Source: Streptomyces sp. CB02959 (lineage in GTDB: Bacteria; Actinomycetota; Actinomycetes; Streptomycetales; Streptomycetaceae). From it: a stretch of DNA of 64,000 nt. The stretch's first letter is position 1; each line of letters starts with the position of its first letter. Below are positions 57,912 to 64,000 of the stretch, piece after piece. The DNA is taken from assembly GCF_002803155.1 (NCBI RefSeq), contig NZ_NNBP01000010.1, positions 1-64,000 of the forward strand. The letters run 5' to 3'. A program made the translations under genes and the position numbers. The notes under the pieces are model-generated. The model saw nothing but the letters and a program-made list of their open reading frames with translations, had not been told where the DNA came from and ran no database searches.

Positions 57912-58034
57912 GGGGTACCGAAGAAAGAGTGACGAAAAGGGGGGTTCGGGGGTGTCGTTCCGTCGACGGTTCGACGGGAAGGGGGTGGCGCAGCCGCCTC
58001 GGGGCATGACCCGGCAGCGGCGATGTACTAGAGT

Positions 58035-58052
58035 TATCTCGACATCGAGATA
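58035..58052. promoter_or_regulatory. 18-bp palindrome upstream of acnA
   Basis: TATCTCGACATCGAGATA is a perfect palindrome (8-2-8). Its length, and its place before an aconitase gene, recall binding sites of MarR-family TamR, described in S. coelicolor as a regulator of aconitase and trans-aconitate genes. The identity of the binding protein is inferred. Confidence 0.5.
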
Positions 58053-58092
58053 TCTGCCGGGAGGCGTACCGCTGCCGTACTAGTAAGGGATA

Positions 58093-58115
58093 CCTAACTT
58101 AGGTTCACCTTAGCG
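58093..58115 (+). promoter_or_regulatory. Iron-box-like site upstream of acnA
   Basis: CTAACTTAGGTTCACCTTAG contains TTAGGTTCACCTTA, which matches the right 14 bases of the DmdR1/IdeR box (TTAGGCTCACCTAA) at 12 positions; the left arm is weak. It is about 95 bases before the acnA start. Confidence 0.5.
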
Positions 58116-58208
58116 GATCGGTGACGACCCTGGGACGGCACCGCGCGACGGCAGTCGCATAGTGTGCGCAGCGCGGTGGTACGCGCGAAATCATTGAAGG
58201 AGACTGTC

Positions 58209-60935
<2,727 letters not shown>

Positions 60936-60953
60936 GCGGTACGGCACAGCGCA

Positions 60954-60990
60954 CGAGGGCCGCACTCCCGGGAAGGGGGTGCGGCCCTCG
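60954..60990 (+). terminator. Terminator of acnA
   Basis: CGAGGGCCGCAC and its exact complement form a 12-bp stem with a 13-base loop, 18 bases after the acnA stop. It also faces the end of the FG-GAP gene and may be bidirectional. Confidence 0.85.
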
Positions 60991-61054
60991 CGTCGTACGC
61001 CGTCAGCGGTGCCGGCCGGTCGGGCCGGTCAGCGGGACCGGCCGACGGGACCGG

Positions 61055-62017
61055 TCAGGAGAACAGCTTGGTGTAGATGTTCCAGCCGGTGCCGATCTGG
61101 ACGCGCGCCTGGTAGGGGCTGGCGGCGTTGCCCGTGCCGTAGTAGGCGTAGAGGCGGCCGGAGCCGTCGCGGGCGATGAAGTCGGTCTTGCCGTCGAGGT
61201 TGAGGTCGCCGGTGGAGACCAGGGCGTTGTAGCCGCCCCAGCCGGTGCCGATCTTCTGGCGGGCCGCGAAGGGCGCGGCGGCGTTGCCGGTGCCCTTGTA
61301 CAGGTACAGGTCGCCGGTGGCCTTCTCGCGGGCGATGATGTCGGTCCTGCCGTCGCCCGTCAGGTCGCCCTTGCCGGTGATCTGGTCGTAGATCTGCCAG
61401 CCGGCGCCGACCTTGGTGCGTGCGGTGACCTTGCCGTCGGGGTAGCCGAGGTAGAGGTAGAGCACGCCGCTGCGGTCGCGGGCGAGGATGTCGTACTCCT
61501 TGGCGCCGCCGAGGTTGCCGGGGGAGAGCACCTTGTCGTACGTGTTCCAGCCGCCGCCGATCCGGACGCTGTCCGGGGTCGCGTCGTTGCTGAAGTACAG
61601 GTCGCCGGTGGGGTCCCAGAGCCAGACCGCGTCGCCGGAGCCGTCGCCGTCGTTGTCCAGCGCCTGCTGGTTGGCGCGGACGTCGCCGAGGTCGTCGACC
61701 TTCTCGCGGGCGGTGAACCCGCCGCTTCCGTTGGGGCCGTAGACGTAGGTGGCGCCCGCGGACTCCACGCCGAAGAGGCCGAAGACCGGGTTGGCCGCGG
61801 TCGCGCCGGCGGCGGTGGCACCGGTGGCGCCGGTGAGCGCCTTCGGGGCCTTGGCGGGCGCCTTGGGGGCGGCCTGCACGGTGTTCCGGGCGGCCGTGCC
61901 CGGGTTGTCCGCCGCGAAAGACGTGCCGGCTGCGGTGCCGGCGAGCGCGACGGCGATGGCCGCGGTGGCGAGACGGGACAGGGCGCGTCCGCGCTTGCGG
62001 CCGAAGGGTATTGCCAC
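61055..62017 (-). CDS. Secreted FG-GAP/VCBS repeat protein
   Basis: A 320-residue exported protein. Residues 1-35 are a signal peptide (SRLATAAIAVALAGTAAGTS, cleavage near SFA-AD). An Ala/Pro/Lys-rich linker runs to about 75. The rest consists of about five FG-GAP-like blades with DLTGDGRTDIIARE and DLNLDGKTDFIARD as calcium-type DxDxxGD loops and repeats of IGTGWxxYxxL. Such propellers bind ligands or cell surfaces; no enzyme motif is seen. A decayed relative lies just upstream at 62360. Confidence 0.85.
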   Translation of the reverse strand: MAIPFGRKRGRALSRLATAAIAVALAGTAAGTSFAADNPGTAARNTVQAAPKAPAKAPKALTGATGATAAGATAANPVFGLFGVESAGATYVYGPNGSGGFTAREKVDDLGDVRANQQALDNDGDGSGDAVWLWDPTGDLYFSNDATPDSVRIGGGWNTYDKVLSPGNLGGAKEYDILARDRSGVLYLYLGYPDGKVTARTKVGAGWQIYDQITGKGDLTGDGRTDIIAREKATGDLYLYKGTGNAAAPFAARQKIGTGWGGYNALVSTGDLNLDGKTDFIARDGSGRLYAYYGTGNAASPYQARVQIGTGWNIYTKLFS

Positions 62018-62588
62018 GTAGTTCTCCGTGGTTGGGATCGTGATGGGATCCGGTACGACGACGGCGCGCCCCCGTGGGGGCGCGCCGAAGGTCTCCGGAG
62101 CTCAGGATCTTTTCACGGCTTCTTCACCTGTCAACTACCTTGCCGACGGCGCCGGAGGCTCCCGTTCCGGCCGTACAACCTTTTCCGCGGAGACGATTCG
62201 GGAGTGGTGGTACGAACCCGGCGAACCGATCGGGAAGACCCGAGTCCGGTGGTCCCGGGCGAAGAACCGGCCGGTCCTTCTGTCCGGCTCCACCCGTGTT
62301 GTTCCGTCCTGTGATCCTTCCAACACCCGGCCTACGGGCGCTGTGAGCGGCGTGGCTCGGAACATCGGGCGGTAGGTGTGGTAGCCCCAGTCGGCCTTGA
62401 CGGGCTCGGCGTACGGGGCGCGGGCGTTGCCGGTGCCCTTGTAGGAAACCCGCGTAAATCTGCCGTTGGTCGGACATTGGTGGCGCCATGCCCTATGGCA
62501 GGGCATGGCGCGGGATTTATCGATTCCTTGTATGGGGGGTTTATCTGTCAAATGAGGCATCACGCCCTTCGGGCCGCAAAGCACCAAC
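62018..62588. other. Intergenic region holding a decayed gene
   Basis: About 570 bases. Apart from the FG-GAP remnant at 62360-62443 nothing is supported. The GC is lower than in the surroundings between 62100 and 62320 and near 62450-62560. A small dyad GCCATGCCCTATGGCAGGGCATGGC lies around 62490. Confidence 0.4.
62360..62443 (-). pseudogene. Remnant of an FG-GAP repeat gene
   Basis: 28 codons on the minus strand read YKGTGNARAPYAEPVKADWG then YHTYRPMF. They match the last blade of the neighbouring secreted protein (YKGTGNAAAPFAARQKIGTG and the W..Y end). No start, signal peptide or other blades are present, so this is the leftover of a second copy. Confidence 0.6.
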
Positions 62589-64000
62589 TCAGGGGCGCTG
62601 TCCCAGGAGTTCGGTCTCGGCGAGGGTGGCCGGGTGGGGGAGCGTGAGGCGGTAGTGGCGGTAAGTGCCCGGGGTGGCAAGGGCGAAGGGGCGGGTCTGG
62701 TGGGACCAGGTGAAGCGCTGGCCGCTCCTGCGGTCCAGTTCGGTCCAGTGCTCGCCGTCGTCGGACCCTTCCAGGATCCATTCCTGTGGGGCGGCCGAGG
62801 CGGTTGCCGAGGTGAGCGTGTAGGAGGCGACGGTGGCGCCGGCGGGGACGGTGAAGGCGGCGCGGGAGAACTCCGCGGAGGTGTCGGAGGTGTTGTCGGT
62901 CAGCGGGCCGCCGTCCGGGACGGTCAGGTCGGTGGCCGGGGCCGGCACCCTGTCGTCCTTGGTGATCGAGGTGGGCGCGGCGTCCGGCCCGGAGCCCCAG
63001 GCGGAGGGGCGCGGCCCCATGGCGAAGTCCAGGGTCCCGCCGCGGGCGAGCAGGGTGTGCGGCAGGGCGGTGCTCTGCCACGGCTTGCCGTTCACCCGGA
63101 GGCCCTGCACGTAGACGTTGCGGGCGCTGTTGCGGGGCGCGTTGACGACCAGGTCCCGGCCGTTCTCCAGATGGATCGTGGCCTTGGTGAACAGCGGTGA
63201 GCCCACCGCGTACTCGCCCTGTCCCATCACCAGCGGATAGAAGCCCAGGGAGCTGAAGACGTACCACGCGGACATCTCGCCGTTGTCCTCGTCGCCCGGG
63301 TAGCCCTGGCCGATCTCGCTGCCGAGGTAGAGCCGGGAGAGCACCTCGCGGACCTTCGCCTGCGTCTTGTAGGGCTGCCCGGCCGCGTCGTAGAGGTACG
63401 TGATGTGGTGCGAGGGCTGGTTGCTGTGCCCGTACATCCCCATCCGCACGTCGCGGGCCTCGGTCATCTCGTGGATGACGTCGCCGTAGGAGCCCGCGAA
63501 CTGCTTGGTGGCGGTCTCCGGGGTGCTGAAGTAGGCGTCCAGCTTCTTCGCCAGGCCGGCCCGGCCGCCGTAGAGGTTGGCCAGTCCGCGGGTGTCCTGC
63601 GGGGCGGCGAAGGCGAAGGTCCAGGCGTTGGTCTCGGTGTAGTCGTAGCCCCAGACGCGCGGGTCGAAGCGGTCCGGCGGCAGCCGCCAGCCGCCCTGCG
63701 CGTCCTTGCCCTGGAAGAAGCCGGTGCGGTCGTCGAAGAGCCGCACGTAGTTCCGGGCCCGGCCCAGGAAGTACGCCGACTCCTCCTTGTAGCGGGGGTT
63801 GTGGGTCTTGGCGTAGAGGGCCTGTCCCATCCGGGCGATGCCGAAGTCGTTGAGATAGCCCTCCAGCGCCCAGGACGCGCCCTCGCGGGTGTCGGTGCTG
63901 GTGTAGCCGAGGAACGGCGCGGTCGCCATGCCCTTCCGGCCGACGCCGGAGGACGGCGGGGCGACGGTGGCGTTCTTGACGGCCGCGTCGTAGGCCGCCG
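62589..64000 (-). CDS. GH92 alpha-mannosidase-like hydrolase, 3' part only
   Basis: The gene enters from beyond the right edge; about 470 C-terminal residues are visible. GH92 signs are ASWALEGYLNDFGIARMGQA, VWGYDYTETNAWTFAFAAPQ, YGHSNQPSHHITYLYD, GYPGDEDNGEMSAWYVFSSL and GFYPLVMGQGEYAVGSPLF. These Ca-dependent enzymes remove alpha-linked mannose exolytically and are usually secreted. The last 130 residues form a discoidin/CBM32-like module (QEWILEGSDDGEHWTELDRR and YRHYRLTL), probably sugar-binding. The N-terminus and signal peptide lie outside the window. Confidence 0.9.
   Translation of the reverse strand, partial: AAYDAAVKNATVAPPSSGVGRKGMATAPFLGYTSTDTREGASWALEGYLNDFGIARMGQALYAKTHNPRYKEESAYFLGRARNYVRLFDDRTGFFQGKDAQGGWRLPPDRFDPRVWGYDYTETNAWTFAFAAPQDTRGLANLYGGRAGLAKKLDAYFSTPETATKQFAGSYGDVIHEMTEARDVRMGMYGHSNQPSHHITYLYDAAGQPYKTQAKVREVLSRLYLGSEIGQGYPGDEDNGEMSAWYVFSSLGFYPLVMGQGEYAVGSPLFTKATIHLENGRDLVVNAPRNSARNVYVQGLRVNGKPWQSTALPHTLLARGGTLDFAMGPRPSAWGSGPDAAPTSITKDDRVPAPATDLTVPDGGPLTDNTSDTSAEFSRAAFTVPAGATVASYTLTSATASAAPQEWILEGSDDGEHWTELDRRSGQRFTWSHQTRPFALATPGTYRHYRLTLPHPATLAETELLGQRP

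Overview
The window is GC-rich DNA with the codon habits of a Streptomyces chromosome. Supporting signs are many 4-base ATGA/GTGA start-stop overlaps, several leaderless genes (TANNNT, 6 nt, then ATG), two TTA codons in regulatory or developmental-type genes, RppA, a SepF-like protein, an AfsA-family protein and an ECF41-like sigma factor. It opens on the last bases of a 5S rRNA gene followed by two rRNA-operon terminators. From general knowledge, the order SepF-like, arginine deiminase, ornithine carbamoyltransferase, permease, MurA and aconitase resembles the S. coelicolor core region around SCO5967-SCO5999, so most of the window looks like chromosome core with accessory insertions.

Layout. 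0-3 kb: rrn end; tetrahydroxynaphthalene (HPQ-melanin) genes for a CYP158A-like P450 and RppA. 3-7 kb: a small membrane-anchored protein and a MarR plus DrrAB-type ABC exporter operon. 7-10.6 kb: SepF-like cell-division protein, AAA ATPase, MazG-type pyrophosphohydrolase and a DUF6099-like gene with DnaA boxes upstream. 11-17.6 kb: LLM oxidoreductase, SRPBCC protein and a two-gene RNA repair operon, hen1-pnkp. 17.7-20.5 kb: divergent GlxA-type regulator and MFS exporter. 20.7-25.2 kb: arginine deiminase, ornithine carbamoyltransferase and a cationic amino-acid permease, ending in convergent overlap with an RsbW-like ATPase.

26-38.2 kb: an aromatic-CoA catabolic gene set, probably for anthranilate (enoyl-CoA hydratase, fused monooxygenase/old-yellow-enzyme, AMP ligase, PaaX regulator, acyl-CoA dehydrogenase). 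It is split in the middle by a complete-looking gamma-butyrolactone signalling unit: AfsA homologue, two TetR receptors, an MDR reductase and a HAD phosphatase, with three ARE-like operators of the same geometry. This nesting is the most interesting feature of the window: it suggests a signalling circuit wired to, or inserted in, an aromatic degradation locus.

38.3-45.9 kb: an isolated CtaA-like heme A synthase, a hairpin-rich intergenic region, an unusual two-component system and a MacB-like ABC exporter. 46-51.1 kb: an accessory patch with a LAL-type LuxR regulator, a secreted beta-trefoil plus aerolysin-like (probably pore-forming) protein of visibly lower GC, and the decayed 3' end of a tyrosine integrase. 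51.2-61 kb: HTH-MurA fusion, DUF1648/GntR pair, nucleotidyltransferase, ECF sigma factor, ArgR-type controlled argG and aconitase with an iron-box-like site and an 18-bp palindrome in its promoter. 61-64 kb: secreted FG-GAP protein, a decayed copy of a similar gene, and the 3' part of a GH92 mannosidase that runs off the window.

Functions were read from motifs and remembered families; no database search was run.
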